Source: Durusdinium trenchii (Eukaryota; Sar; Dinophyceae; Suessiales; Symbiodiniaceae). Taken from it: a stretch of 64,000 nt of DNA. Both the position numbers and the translations under genes were made by a program. Every line of letters begins with the position of its first letter. Position 1 is the stretch's first letter. The stretch is taken from positions 1,310,010 to 1,374,009 of the forward strand of contig CAXAMN010023361.1 in NCBI GenBank assembly GCA_963970005.1, in the 5' to 3' direction. Positions 49,357-60,663 of the stretch are shown piece by piece. The notes under the pieces were generated by a model that was not told the DNA's origin, ran no database searches, and saw nothing but the letters and a program-made list of their open reading frames with translations.

Positions 49357-52032
49357 AATTTGCTAGCAAAGCAGCCAACATCAAGTGGCAGCGTCACAGA
49401 TTCGCGCCATTTCGCTCCTTCGGCCACGTAGATAGTCCCAAGCCATCGTCACATGGCTAAAGTTGTCCCACTGAATTGAACTCCCAGGTGAGTTCGACCT
49501 TTGCACTAGTGCATTGTTGTAGCTGTTAGCGGATGCCCCCTGTTTTGGGAAAATGTCATGCAACCAAACCAAGCCGCAAAATTTGACAAAAACATACAAG
49601 TTGTCTAAACACCAAGTACCCATAACCCATCTTGCGTGCATCCCATTGACCACACTGATCCTTACAACACTTCAGGCCTTGGAACCAAGCGGCGGCGCCA
49701 AGCGGCCGGAGCAAACAAAATTTGGATGTGACGGGACAGCTACTGTATATATTTGTGATGTGCGTTTGCACAAAAGCTCCTGGGGCTGCGAAGCTGTGCG
49801 TGGTGCAGTGAAAGGGTTTCATGGCACCTCGCCCACCTGCAACCATCCAACTTGCAAACACGACATTATAAACACCAGGACCCGCACCGTGCGCAGCCAC
49901 CAGTTGTCTTGCAACAAACTGTGCAAAGCTTATAAGCTAAGGCGGCTAAGGTGTATATATATATATACAGTATAGATAACTGCATCGACACACAAACGAT
50001 AGATTGGAAGGTAGTAAAATGTAGAAGGCGCGTCACATGCACACCAATTATGACTCTCGGTCGTCAAATCACCGTTGTGGAGCCGTTCGCGGTCGTCAAA
50101 AGCACGAGTCGGTCTAATCTGGACAATTCTGGGAGTACCGACCGCCAAAATCTGTAAACTTGTGCAATCCATTGCCTGCCTTTGGAAAAACGCATAAGGG
50201 GGCCACAAGCTCGCTTCGTGATCAAAGGAACGCCTGGCTCTTGTTGTGCAAGTTAGCCGCAAGAGAAAATACAACTATATGCACCGTCACATGTCCGCAA
50301 CGAGCCTGAGTGGAACCTGGGCACTGACAAAAACGTTTCGGGTTTCGGGTCAGCTGGTGATGCGTCTCAAGGTGACATGTGGTGATATGAAGTTACGATC
50401 TATATGGTTTGTTTTTTGCCTCCTAGCTGGTTGGGAGTGTCCTTGCTGCGAGTGCGTGTGGCGCTGTGTTGCGTGGCCATTTTTGACTTGTTCGCAGTGT
50501 GTGGCATGTGGTGAGCCGTGAGGTGGGGAAGCGTCGCTTTCGACGCACCAATTTGGACTTGTCGCTTTCGAGTGGTGTCACTGGGTCACGCAATGTTACT
50601 ATGCGCTTATGCAACGGGTTTTTGCGTGTGGACCGTTGAGGGCGCCGAAGCAAGAGCGATCAGCCCGGGCTTCACGCAGTACATGTCGGCAAACTTAGGT
50701 GCATCTCGTGCAATATGGACAATGTAGTCCGTCGTTTGGACTTGCAGTCCGTCAGCCAGGAATAAGTGGAGTGCCTGGTTCAGTGCTTTCCCCTCCCACG
50801 GTGTTGTCGCGCGCACAGCGTTCTAGTGGGAGATTTGGGTTGGGTGTTTCTTGTTACCAGTTTGGCAAGGTGGTTTCTTGTGGCACTTTAGGAATGTTTT
50901 GCTTTACCAGTTTCCACCCTGGGTACTGCAATAGATTTGGGGAGTAGCTCAGGCTGCAACAAACACTCGAACCTGTTATTCATCTCCTTAGCCTCTCTCG
51001 TGACTCCCCGTCCCTTAGACCAGCCATGGCCGACCTTGACCCGCCTCACTACACATTCGACTCGCAACCAGCGGAAGTTGAGATTGCCAAGGCTATGAGT
51101 TTGAGCCCCTAATCCGCCACAAAGGAGGTCATCCGGATCTGGACCTTGTCCTCTACGGGCTGGGCCCTTCTGCCCTTATCCCCTATGTGCGCCATTGTGC
51201 GCCAATCGGCTCACCTTTTGGCAAAAAGGAAAGCTGTTTGAGGGACAGCAGGTGTGTGTCCATCGAAGTGGCACTACGTCAGTGCTTCCACCAAAGGAGG
51301 CGCATTCCGCCTCACCCATCATCTGCATTACCACTGGCACCGTCATCTCCTACAGTTTCCGCAACATTGCAACCCTCCTACCTTGATGAGTACTCAGTTG
51401 CGGACGACTAGGGCAACCAAGCCTGCCCCACTCTTGCCGCCGCCCCATACACAACACGACGATTGGATCAACCCAGACGTCGCTGCAGCAGCTAGGCTAC
51501 TACCCTCTGCCACGGAGCGGTCGGTTACCACGCACTCTGCTGACACTACTAGGCGCCTCACCACAGCGCTGGCATTGGTAGAGGGTGCTGAATCGATAGC
51601 GGCCCACCCCAGAGACATGCCGTATCATAGTCCCAGAAAAATGAACACACCGCGCCGTGAAGATGATCTGTAAGATTCTATAGTAACTACTCAGCCATAC
51701 TCAGCCCCAGTTTGCTGCAGGTTTTTCCAAGAGGACCAAGACGATGTTTGCATGGTTTTTTCCAACAGCATCCAAAAGCATGATTTGGACGGAATGTAAA
51801 CTCGATATAGTGGGCAAAACCATTGGCCATCATGGGCCCAACATTGCACACATCCCAACATTACGTTTCAGGTTTCAACCCAAGCTTGACCCTCCGCGCC
51901 TATTGACGTTCTCATTCACCCGAGGGAGTCACGTCATGTTTGTCAAAGAGTTGTTTCGGTTCATCTGCGTCTGGACGTTGGTCTGAGCGCCCATCGGGGT
52001 TTGAAGCAAAAATCTGGCGACAGAAAGCATCA
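49357..52032. other. no firm gene; intergenic
   Basis: A small plus-strand ORF at 50,246-50,521 has a hydrophobic stretch and many Cys but no support. Plus-strand frames at 51,024-51,113 and 51,187-51,673 look partly coding (ADLDPPHYTFDSQPAEVEIA) but are short and interrupted. They may be a decayed retroelement. A TA run lies at about 49,953-49,972. Confidence 0.4.
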
Positions 52033-52216
52033 TGTGAATCGAACGCTGTTCGATCGGGTTGTGAGGCAGGAGCCTGTTTTTCATTTGAAACCGCTCGCAC
52101 CATTCCGCCTCAAGAGGGCGGGAACTCATTCCGTCAAAAGGGCGCGTCGTGTCTTGCCTTGCGCGAGACGACCTTTCGTTTGCTGACGGACTTCGATTGC
52201 CGTCGAGATCTTCGCA
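52033..52216 (+). repeat. 5' LTR, second copia element
   Basis: 184 bp, TG...CA, preceded by CATCA (52,028-52,032). It contains the inverted pair CGAACGCTGTTCG near its start and GTCTTGCCTTGCGCGAGACG in the middle. Confidence 0.95.
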
Positions 52217-52217
52217 T

Positions 52218-52229
52218 TGGTAGCGGAGC
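52218..52229 (+). promoter_or_regulatory. primer-binding site, initiator tRNA-Met type
   Basis: TGGTAGCGGAGC one base after the LTR, identical to the site of the giant element at 12,980-12,991. Confidence 0.88.
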
Positions 52230-52327
52230 TCCGGCTCCTGGGCATTCATTGCGACGTCACGAACGCATTGCCGAGTCCCTGATTGTCTCGACATCAGAGC
52301 TCTTTCGGTCTTTGCACTACCTGTACT

Positions 52328-52990
52328 ATGCCACCACCGACGCAGGCAGCAGAAGCGAGCAATGACTACCTCAACCTGCGCGACTCCTTCGCGCCATTGT
52401 TCAATGGACAGCCCAGCGAATACCGTGAGCGTCGCAAGCGGCTCCTTTTGTACCACAAGAATGATGCTTCTGAGCAAGCGTGGAGGCGAAGCCGTCCTCA
52501 ACGTCCTTGCCCGTTGAGGATTGCGAGAAGGAGCACGCCTTCGGCAAGATCCTGACCCGACGTGACCGAAACTTTGAGTATGACGACAGGGTCCTCCTGC
52601 CCAACGACTTTGAGGCCTATTTCAATGGCCTCAAGAGGAAGCGTCAGCAATCCCTCCTGTCCTTCGTCCCGGACCACGACGAGGCCTACCGCAAGCTGAC
52701 TGGGCACAAGATCATGCTCCCGAATCAGGTCCAAGGCTGGCACCTTTTGAAGAGAGCCGGACTCACGAGGGAGCAGAGGCAGATGGTGACCCTGAAAGCC
52801 CCAACCTTGGAGAAGGCCAATGTGGTCGAAGCATTGTTCCTGCTCTACGGCCAGGACTACAAAGCTGGCGGCTGGAACTCCGAAAGACACCAAGACCGAA
52901 GCAACTCTCCAAGCAACAAGAGGCCTGCACCAAGTACTACCACCACTGAGGGAATGGCTGTGCACTCGGAGGCTGCGCGTGGCATAGAAC
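52328..52990 (+). pseudogene. gag: gag, frame broken
   Basis: ATG at 52,328 (MPPPTQAAEASNDYLNLRDS), then the gag pattern FNGQPSEYRERRKRLLLYHK. The reading then needs a frame change (SKRGGEAVLNVLA in frame 3) and another at about 52,525, where frame 1 gives EDCEKEHAFGKILTRRDRNF and GWHLLKRAGLTREQRQMVTL. The words correspond to consecutive parts of copia gag in dinoflagellates, with short stretches missing at the joins. No zinc knuckle is seen. Confidence 0.72.
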
Positions 52991-53320
52991 ACCCTGAAGC
53001 CACCATGTTGGACCCTGGAGCATCTGCTTTTCTGAGTGGCTATGGACCATTCAAGCGCTACGTTGGGCACGGCTACCCGGTGAACACCATCAGGTTCGCT
53101 CGCTGCGAACGGTTGTTCCAGTTTGGTGGAGATGCCTCCTCTCAAGCTCGATGGACGGTCAACCTCCCAGTGATGATTGATGGAAGCGACCTGTCGTCGA
53201 GGCCTTGCATATGGGCATTGACTTCAGTGGCAAGCAAGTGAGATTTGGTACTTCACCTTGGCAGCCGGTGTTGCTTGGTCGACACGGTGAATATCTCCTG
53301 TCACTCACCGCAGGCATGGA
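52991..53320 (+). pseudogene. aspartic protease, internally deleted
   Basis: Frame 1 reads ATMLDPGASAFLSGYGPFKR, with D-P-G-A in the position of the catalytic D-S/T-G-A. It then reads LFQFGGDASS (flap) and WTVNLPVMIDG. The next recognisable part, RPVVEALHMGIDFSGKQVRF, is in frame 3, and the hydrophobic strand normally between them (of the L-x-G-x-x-P-x-L type) is missing. A deletion of some tens of bases near 53,190 explains both. Confidence 0.72.
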
Positions 53321-54290
53321 AGTGGTCCCTGACCCAACAAAAGCCACCTTCGAGCTCAACATCGCTGAAGAGGTGCGTGGCAGCCACTTGTACCTTCATG
53401 ACTTCAACCAGATGGAGAACATCTTTCTTGCGAATGACCACGTCCTTGCCGCCAACGGCATTGCTGACCAGGTCATGAAGAAGAACCAGCCACACCATCG
53501 AGATGGGTTTGCTTGCAGCCACTCGGCATACCGAAGCATTCGTCACCCAGGAACTCCATCGTGAAGAACGTCAACACCGAGTCCTCTGGGATGTCTATAT
53601 TGTGATGGTGAAAGCCGAACCTCTCACATAGCAGAAGCAATGGGCATGCAAGTGGAGCGCTTCAGTTTGTCGACTGGATGGGGCTTCAACCTGCTTGAAC
53701 ACCAGCGTCTATTCCTTGAGCGACAGCAGGAAGAGGTGCCTGATGAAGTTCTACTGGCTCCTACTTGCAAACTATGGTCTCCGATGCAGACTTCGGCGCG
53801 CCGCGCCGAACCACAGAAAGCAGCACTCATCGCCAACCGTGAACGACACCATCGACGGCACCTTCAATTCAGATCGAGGGCGCACGCCATGCTCATCTCG
53901 AACAGCCCAAGTTCGCCCTGAGTTGGAAGACTTCGGCGCTCAAGGCGCTCCCTGGCTACACTGCTGAGTTTGACCAGCGCCGCTATGGTGCGCAATGTTT
54001 GGACGATGATGGTCAATGGAAACCGGTTCAGAAGTCCACTCGCATTCAGACCACCAAGAAGGCAGCCGCTGAAGCTATGCATCTGGTATGTCAACATGAT
54101 CACGAGCATTGCCACCTGCAAAGGTCAGCTCCTGGCTATAGCGCGCACGGCCTATGTGGAGAACTACCAACCCGGCATGGCCGCCACCTTGGCTGCTGCC
54201 ATCGTGAAACCTGAAGAACCACATGATTGGGATGCAGCCAATGCGGTGTCAAGCTCAAAAGCTGCAGGACACTTGGTCAAGCTCCCTTGG
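53321..54290 (+). pseudogene. protease-integrase linker with methyltransferase-like core, broken
   Basis: After GRHGEYLLSLT the frame changes at about 53,540, 53,630, 53,900, 54,060 and 54,150. Recognisable words are GMQVERFSLSTGWGFNLLEH and EVLLAPTCKLWSPMQ, which look like a nucleotide/SAM-binding strand and a P-x-C-x-x-W/F-S loop of cytosine-methyltransferase type. Then come AHLEQPKFALSWKT and FDQRRYGA. The equivalent region in the giant element lacks the Cys, while here Cys is present. Methyltransferase activity is speculative. Confidence 0.5.
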
Positions 54291-55075
54291 ACCGGAATCT
54301 GAGACATCCATCTGCTGATGCTCTAGCTGATCTCCTCTCTGCTCGTGGTGCACACCCCAATGTGATTGAGGCCGCCCGCAAGTACCAGCGCGTGGCCTGT
54401 TCCAAGTACAAGAAGCCGAATGAAGCAGCACCGGCATCTATGCCCTTGGCTCGACGGTTCAACGACACCGCTCAAGCTGATGTCTTCTACATCAAACTGC
54501 AGGATCGCAAGCATCCAATACTCAGTCTTGTGGACGTAGCCACCAGGTACATGTCTGCCTACCTTCTGGACGATGAGACCACAAGGCTTTGGAAAAGATG
54601 TGGTTGCGCCACTTCGGCCCTCCGAAACAGTTAATGACGGATGAGGCCGTTCCTGGCTTGGCGGATCCATGCAAACCTGGACAACATCCTGGGGACCCGA
54701 CCATCAAGTAGCTCCTGGTGAAGCGCATGAGCGTTTGGCTTTGGTAGAGCGCCGCCATGCGGTTTTGCGCAAGGCTGTGGAAAGGTCTACATGGATGACC
54801 AGAAGCTCAACAACAAGAAGGGCATATGTGAAGCGCTGACACACATTGTACCGCAGCAGAACGGCGCTCCATCTGTTGCTGGCTTCTCACCTTCTCAATG
54901 GGTGCTTGGATACCAACCCGAACTATCACATCTCCTGGACGCCAACTTGAACCCAGTTCAACTGGTCGGCACCAATGAGACCTTTGAGTCCAACTTGGAG
55001 AAGCGCACAGCAGCCAAGATTGCCCTCACCACGGCTGACGCAGACAACAAGTTGCGACGTGCTCTGGGTTGACGA
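54291..55075 (+). pseudogene. integrase, frame broken
   Basis: The zinc-finger region has HPSADALADLLSARGAHP and VACSKYKK. The first catalytic Asp is in AQADVFYIKL. The second is in KQLMTDEA, reached by a frame change near 54,590. The Glu is in LALVERRHAVLRKAVE, after another frame change near 54,700. The core ends with NGAPSVAGFSPSQWVLGYQP. All three DDE residues survive, but not in one frame. Confidence 0.78.
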
Positions 55076-56258
55076 TACCAAGGCCAGAACAAGGAGCACA
55101 AGCTGGGTGAGAGAGTGTGGTTCTGGCTTACAAGACTCAGCTCATCCGTGCTGCCCCACATCATCATGTGCGAGGTGACATCCTGGGCCCCGAACATGTG
55201 CTCGACGATTTGCAGACAGCCCTCAACCACGTTCGGCAACTCAAGTCTCGTGGAGTGACTCGATGCTACGACCTTCTCAAAGTCAACAGACAACGGTTGG
55301 AAGAGGTCGAGGAGGACGAACAGCAAGATGACCCACAAGGCTCACTCGATGAACGTGAACCTCCTCCGCAACAACTACGGCTCGAGCCACCAGCTGTCGA
55401 TGACATACCCGCTGAGGAGTACACTCCGACTTCACCTGCTCATTCAGGGTATGCGCCCACATCACCAACGGGCATTATGGCTCCACCACTTCATGAGCAA
55501 GAACGTGAGGATTCAGACCCTTCAAGACCACCGACACAAGATGCAGTTCCAGCCCTTGTACCTGTGCCTCACTCACCGCCGTCCAGACGATCACGATCAA
55601 GGCCACCAAGTGTTGCTGAACCTGGCGCTGAACCTATGGTTCCTTCTCCTCATGGACTACAACCTCCGGTAGCACTGGATCCGGCCCTGCAGCTCCATAT
55701 CAACCAGTGGAAACAGAGTCTTTTCGAGAACGCCGCAACCGATTCAATCGGCAAGAGACCTTGAGCTTTGGCCCTTGGAGAACAACACCCCCTCGACCAG
55801 TGGCACCTTATGAATTACCAGACCATGAATTGGCACCACCTTCATCAGCAACAGCAGGGCCAGACACAGCTGGTCAAGGCACATTTGATGATGCGGCCCT
55901 GATGTCACAGGTCTCCCACGAGGTTGGACCTTTGAGAAGGGCTACTTCCAACTGGAGAAACACCCAGTTGACTACTGGGAAGTGCGCGCCGGATGCCTCT
56001 TGCGACATCATGTGATTCCCAGAGACAGAGGATGCACTACCTCGAGGTGCACCTTTCCTGGCACATCAGCTTGACCAGGTGCGTGTGACTGTCGTCTACG
56101 ACACCTGTGGCCGCTGCACTCAGCACACAGACGACGGATCTACTACCACTCCACCTTGTGACACGTCCTGGACTGGCGTCTCCATCTTCCAGATCACGGG
56201 TGATGCGCGAAAGGAACATGCTATGTATGTCAAGGAGCCCTAGGTTGGTGCTCGTCAA
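55076..56258 (+). pseudogene. integrase C-terminal region and polyprotein linker
   Basis: A frame open from about 55,117 to 55,764 encodes a Pro/Ser/Glu-rich linker (PPAVDDIPAEEYTPTSPAHS), preceded by a short basic beta-rich part (QLIRAAPHHHVRGDILGPEH) that fits the integrase C-terminal domain. Further frame changes occur towards 56,258. Confidence 0.55.
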
Positions 56259-57110
56259 ATGGGCAAAATGACGAAGCAACGTCATGTAAAGGCCTTCAAG
56301 AAGGACAAGAACAACCTCTCCGAAAGGACCATGACCCCTGAGGAACATGCTCAATTCAAAGCTGCCAAGGTCGAAGAGCTCAAGTCCTTCTTCGAGAACG
56401 AGGTTTGGGCCTTCGAAACAACCAAGGAGGCTGAGCCATCTCGAACGTTGACCAGCCGCATGTTGCTGAAATGGTCGAAGAACCCTGACGGAACACCTCG
56501 AGCGAAGGCCCGCTTGATCGTCCGCGGCTTCATGGACCCTGACGCTTGGGCAGGAACAGTCCCAACCTCATCCCCTACGACTACAAGACAGTCTCGGTCG
56601 ATCTTGCTCAGCTTAGCAGCCAACATGCATTGGCCGGCTTGGACCTCTCAGACATTGCCACCGCCTTCCTGCAGGGAAAGCCGCAGACTCGTAAACTGTG
56701 GGTTCAACTCCCTGCTGAATGCCTCCATTTGCTGGGCGCCACCGCTGACACTTGTATGCTGTTGTTGAAGCCATGTTATGGACAGATTGATGCGCCTCGA
56801 GCCTGCTACATGTGCGGTGGACAAGTTACTCAGCATGGGTCTTCGACAGCATCCACAAGATCCTTGTTGTTTCTTGGCCTATGAGGCTGACTTCAATCTG
56901 GAGCACGATGCTGGGCAGGAGAGCTCTCATTTGTTTGGACCGTGCGGTCTGTGTGGCATCATCATCATGCACGTCGATGACATGCTGAGTTGTGGCTCTG
57001 AAGCATCAACCTGCTACCAAGACCTGATCATCAAGCTGAACTACTGTGGCTGTGACCTGAAGATCACCCGGAGGGAGGCTACAAGCTGGAGCAAAGTACC
57101 TACATGAAGA
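56259..57110 (+). pseudogene. reverse transcriptase, frame broken
   Basis: Starts EEHAQFKAAKVEELKSFFEN and GTPRAKARLIVRGFMDPDAW, the copia RT fingers. The first catalytic Asp is in LSDIATAFLQGKPQ (frame change near 56,570). LLLKPCYGQIDAPR follows, and the second Asp pair is in IIIMHVDDMLSCG (about 56,975) after another change. Unlike the giant element, there is no 210-residue insertion before the HVDD box. Confidence 0.8.
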
Positions 57111-58114
57111 AGGTGAAACCCATCACCATAGACAAACGCCGCAACGTCGCTGACTCCATCACCGAGAGCGAGGTCTCGCAGCTCAGAGCATTGCTGGGCT
57201 CACTACAATTGCTGCACTCAATCAAGTCCTCATCTTCAAGGAAGCACCTCGATCCTGAGTGGCTATGTGTCAAGGGCCACAGTGCAAACGTTGATGGACT
57301 GCAACAGGTTGCTCAAGTTCAGCAAAGAGAATGCCGACGTTGGCCTGGTCTACAACTACATAGGCGAAGTTCAGGATCTACGCCTGCTATGCTTCTTTGA
57401 TGCTGCCTTTGCTACCAGGTCTGACGGCAGCTCACAGGTCGGCTACATCATTCTGCTGATCCACAAGTCGCTGCTCGCCCGCTCGTCATTGGGCACTGAT
57501 TGGGCATTGAGCACGTGTGCATCTATTGGAGCTGCCTGCTTGACCCTCGCAAGAAGCTGAAAGAACACCTCGATGTGCGCTCGCCTTTGGAGCCCACCAT
57601 GGGAACGGACGCCAAAGCACTCTACGACTCCAATGACTGTGAAGGTTTTGGCACCTCCGTCATCGACAAGCGTGTGTCTCTGGAAGTGCGAGTAGTGAAG
57701 GGGAGCCTTCAAGCTCTTGGAGGACAACTACGCTGGACGTCTTCAGAACGCCAATTGGCGGACGGACTCACCAAAGAGAGCGCACGCAATCTCCTGGCAC
57801 AACGCCTCAGGTATGGCCAGCTCAAACTCATTTGGGGCCCCAGCTACAAGGCTGCAAAGAAGAAGACTAAGGAAGAGCTCAAGGCCCGCCTAGAGGAGAG
57901 CACTCTCCAACCTGACTCCGGAAAGGCAGATCTTCATCAAGCACTTCCACCGGCTGACATGCAAGATGACGAGCTCTATGAGCATCCCGTCGATGAGTTG
58001 ACTGAGTATGACAAGACCCATGAAGAGGCACACATGGCCATCACCGATGCCACTGTCTCCTACCTCATGGAACAGTATGAGTGCGTCCTAGTGTCTGAAG
58101 AGCACTATATGTGA
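57104..58114 (+). pseudogene. RT connection and RNase H, frame broken
   Basis: ESEVSQLRALLGSLQ begins the connection. RNase H motifs are FFDAAFATRSDGSSQVGYII (first Asp), TMGTDAKALYDSNDC (third) and QLADGLTKESARNLLAQRL (fourth). The Glu-bearing strand between them is damaged near 57,520. The final frame ends EEHYM at 58,114 and overlaps the next ORF by 4 bp in the ATGTGA style. Confidence 0.75.
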
Positions 58115-58176
58115 ATGTCTTCCGTCCGGCCGCGAGCCATGGCGTCCTCAACATTGTGAATGCCAACGAGGGTCGC

Positions 58177-58854
58177 ATGAAGAACCTCATTTGTTGGGCA
58201 GTGATCCTGTTGCTACTGCCTGGAGCCATGGCCACCAGCCCTGAAGAGCTTTCAGAAGACGACCACCTCACCACCTTGGTGGTTACGTGTTTTTGCATAC
58301 TGGTTGGCGTATTCTTCCTGTTTGGCCGCTGGAGTCATCCCACTGCACTGACTCGCCGCCAAGTGACGATAACAGAAAAAAGCAAGACCGAAGACACCAC
58401 AGTCTCTGGACGCCTTCGAGCCGAAATCGAAGAATGGAAGCTCCGTGCCTTGGAAGCCAACAGCTCTGCCACGGAGAGCCAAAAGGCCCTCAAGCTTGCA
58501 GTGGCCAATATGAACTACGTTGGAGAGTTGCTCTCTCGTGCCAGCAGCATCCTCCAACGATGTCTCAAGGAGATGGATGACCACCGACTGGAGTGTCCTT
58601 TGCACCGTGGCGCTTACATCGCCCGGCATGGAAGAAAGCTGCATGTGAATCCGCACTGCAGCTGCCTGGAGGGTAGGGATGGACGAAATGTAGATTTGTA
58701 TGATCCCTGCGCACTTTGCAGCATGAGGATCCTGCCCCCAGGTAGTGTTCAGGTGACAGGTGGCACCTCCCTTCGAATGGCCATCGCAACTTGGCTAGAA
58801 GCCCAAGGAATGCAGGCTCATGAGGTGTTCAATGAAGCTCCTGCCCCGCCTTGA
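58177..58854 (+). CDS. third ORF: membrane protein with coiled coil and C-terminal Cys/His cluster
   Basis: The frame is open from 58,111, with the first ATG at 58,177 (225 codons). The N-terminus MKNLICWAVILLLLPGAMAT is a convincing signal peptide. A second hydrophobic segment (TTLVVTCFCILVGVFFLFG) is a likely transmembrane helix. Then comes a coiled coil (about residues 75-135, LRAEIEEWKLRALEANS) and a C-terminal segment with H-x4-C-x-C and a C-x2-C about 17 residues later (HVNPHCSC...CALC), a possible zinc site. It is intact while gag and pol of the same copy are broken. It could be an accessory membrane protein, loosely env-like in position and topology, but no homology to any env protein is claimed. 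Confidence 0.65.
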   Translation: MKNLICWAVILLLLPGAMATSPEELSEDDHLTTLVVTCFCILVGVFFLFGRWSHPTALTRRQVTITEKSKTEDTTVSGRLRAEIEEWKLRALEANSSATESQKALKLAVANMNYVGELLSRASSILQRCLKEMDDHRLECPLHRGAYIARHGRKLHVNPHCSCLEGRDGRNVDLYDPCALCSMRILPPGSVQVTGGTSLRMAIATWLEAQGMQAHEVFNEAPAPP

Positions 58855-58868
58855 AAAGCATTCCCCGG

Positions 58869-59052
58869 TGTGAATCGAACGCTGTTCGATCGGGTTGTGA
58901 GGCAGGAGCCTGTTTTTCATTTGAAACCGCTCGCACCATTCCGCCTCAAGAGGGCGGGAACTCATTCCGTCAAAAGGGCGCGTCGTGTCTTGCCTTGCGC
59001 GAGACGACCTTTCGTTTGCTGACGGACTTCGATTGCCGTCGAGATCTTCGCA
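58869..59052 (+). repeat. 3' LTR, second copia element
   Basis: 184 bp, identical to 52,033-52,216 by eye, followed by CATCA (59,053-59,057). No clear polypurine tract precedes it. Confidence 0.95.
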
Positions 59053-59057
59053 CATCA

Positions 59058-60370
59058 ACAAATCAAAACGAGGTCCAGAGCCACATGAAGGAAACGAAGA
59101 ATGAAGGAGGAAATAGACTGAACGTTACAAAACAAATAAGTTTGCTTAGAATGTCTGTTTATGATTTCCTTCCATCGTGCGCAGAGCGTCCTCACTTAAT
59201 CCCGAACATGAGAACATGACAAAAACTATACTTACTACTGAAGCCATCTCAAGCCAAAAAGCACTCCAGCATGTTTTTCGACATGTCACGCATGTCACAC
59301 CATTGGTTTTGCGACCCTCCAGCCGCGCAGCGGTGACCCCTCATCGGTTCTTTTGTTTCGATGGTCTGCATGAACTCAAAAAGGTCCCAATTCCCGAGAT
59401 TGCCGGAGCAGAATGACAGCATGTGACATTGACACGTCAAGAATTGAGGTCTGCGTCGGCAAATTTGCCTTTCTTTGAGGCGAACATCGGCCAACACGCT
59501 TTGATCTGTCAGTCTGCACGTTCCAGAAGAGGCCACCCTTGATTCAAGTACCAAGGGAAAAGTGACTAAAGGGAAGGAGGTATATGACGTGCTGAAACTC
59601 ACTTTGCGTGGTTCAATGTGAAAGTGGACAAAACATGGGCGCATCGATTGCAGCAGCACTTATCCACTTAATTATCCACCTTTGAATCCTGACTGTGGTT
59701 GAGAAGCGTTCTGTCGTTGCGCGTTGTGCCACTGGCAGTCCAATCTGCACACCACTGCGGAAGTCTGGTTCCCCACAGGCCGCAATGCACCGGGGCACGC
59801 AAACGGCTCTCATTGGAAATCGCGCAGAAGAAAAGACACTTGGGGCCAAACAATTGCAGCGAGTCACCCAAGCTTGAGTACGATGTTGTAAGAATTGTTT
59901 AGCATCACGAACCATCCGCGACAGAATCCTATACTCAGGCTGAATGACTTTGCCCTTGTGGGACATATGTCCAGAATCATGTGGCCTGTAGGTCATCAGG
60001 CAACATCAAACATGGAACTACATTTTTTCAGCCTTACGTCACGAGCACAAAGCTACGGCGTCTCTGGTTTCACAACGGGTTTTGAAGTCTTTGACAATCT
60101 ACAGACCCCTTGGTTTGATAGACAGGCAACGAGGATATAGGGCTGACCGGCATCCACGAATATTCACAAGGCCAGTTGTGAGGATACCGTCCCGGGCAGA
60201 AGGGACGGAACAACAAACATGCAGCAAAACACAGCCGACTGATGCCGACTGTCTGCAGTCTGACAGGCCATAACCATCCAAAAACAGTCGTTTGGCTTGG
60301 GCCATGAGATATGGCTAAATGAGAATATGAGCATTACTCAAAACCGATCGAGAATTTGTTCTAATGGGCC
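59058..60370. other. no gene seen
   Basis: Short open frames on both strands without recognisable motifs. Nothing conserved with other parts of the window. Confidence 0.4.
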
Positions 60371-60374
60371 CTTC

Positions 60375-60570
60375 TTTCGCAAGTTCCTTTCGCAACACTT
60401 TCGCGGCTTGCGTTTTGGCTTTCGCGCGCGGCATTCTGTGCAAAAACACTTTCGCAAGCTTTCGCGGACGGAACTGATTTCGCAAGCTTTTGCCAACTTT
60501 CCGGAGGTTTTGCAAGCTTTCGCAAGCTTTCGCAAAAACACTGTCGCAAGCTTTCGCAAGCTTTTGCTAT
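60375..60570. repeat. degenerate TTTCGCAAGC repeat
   Basis: About 14 imperfect units built on CTTTCGCAAG, with variants such as TTTTGCAAGC and CTTTCGCGG. The Lys/Arg/Cys-rich minus-strand ORFs over it are by-products. Confidence 0.8.
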
Positions 60571-60663
60571 ATTATGGCATACTGAGCGAAGACTCACTCT
60601 CCCACCCCAGCTTCTGATTCCTGCCGATTTGTGCGGCTTGAAAGCCTTTCACACAACATATTG

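Larger units (their letters stand above)
52033..59052 (+). mobile_element. 7.0 kb Ty1/copia element with identical LTRs and decayed pol
   Basis: Two 184 bp LTRs (TGTGAATCG...CTTCGCA) that look identical base for base, target duplication CATCA at 52,028-52,032 and 59,053-59,057, and an initiator-Met-type primer site. Gene order is gag, protease, integrase, RT, RNase H and then a third ORF. Identical LTRs mean very recent insertion. Even so, the coding interior is cut into many frames by short deletions, so the copied RNA was probably already defective and moved in trans. Confidence 0.93.

Noticed and set aside
50246..50521. Cys-rich small ORF with a hydrophobic segment
   Set aside because: Could be a small secreted protein, but there is no support from conservation, context or a clear signal peptide directly after its first Met.
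51024..51673. Plus-strand frames resembling part of a coding sequence
   Set aside because: Short, interrupted and without RT, integrase or other motifs. Possibly a decayed element but not supportable.
58177..58854. Retroviral envelope protein
   Set aside because: Position and topology are env-like, but no fusion peptide, furin site or homology is visible. It is described only as a membrane ORF.
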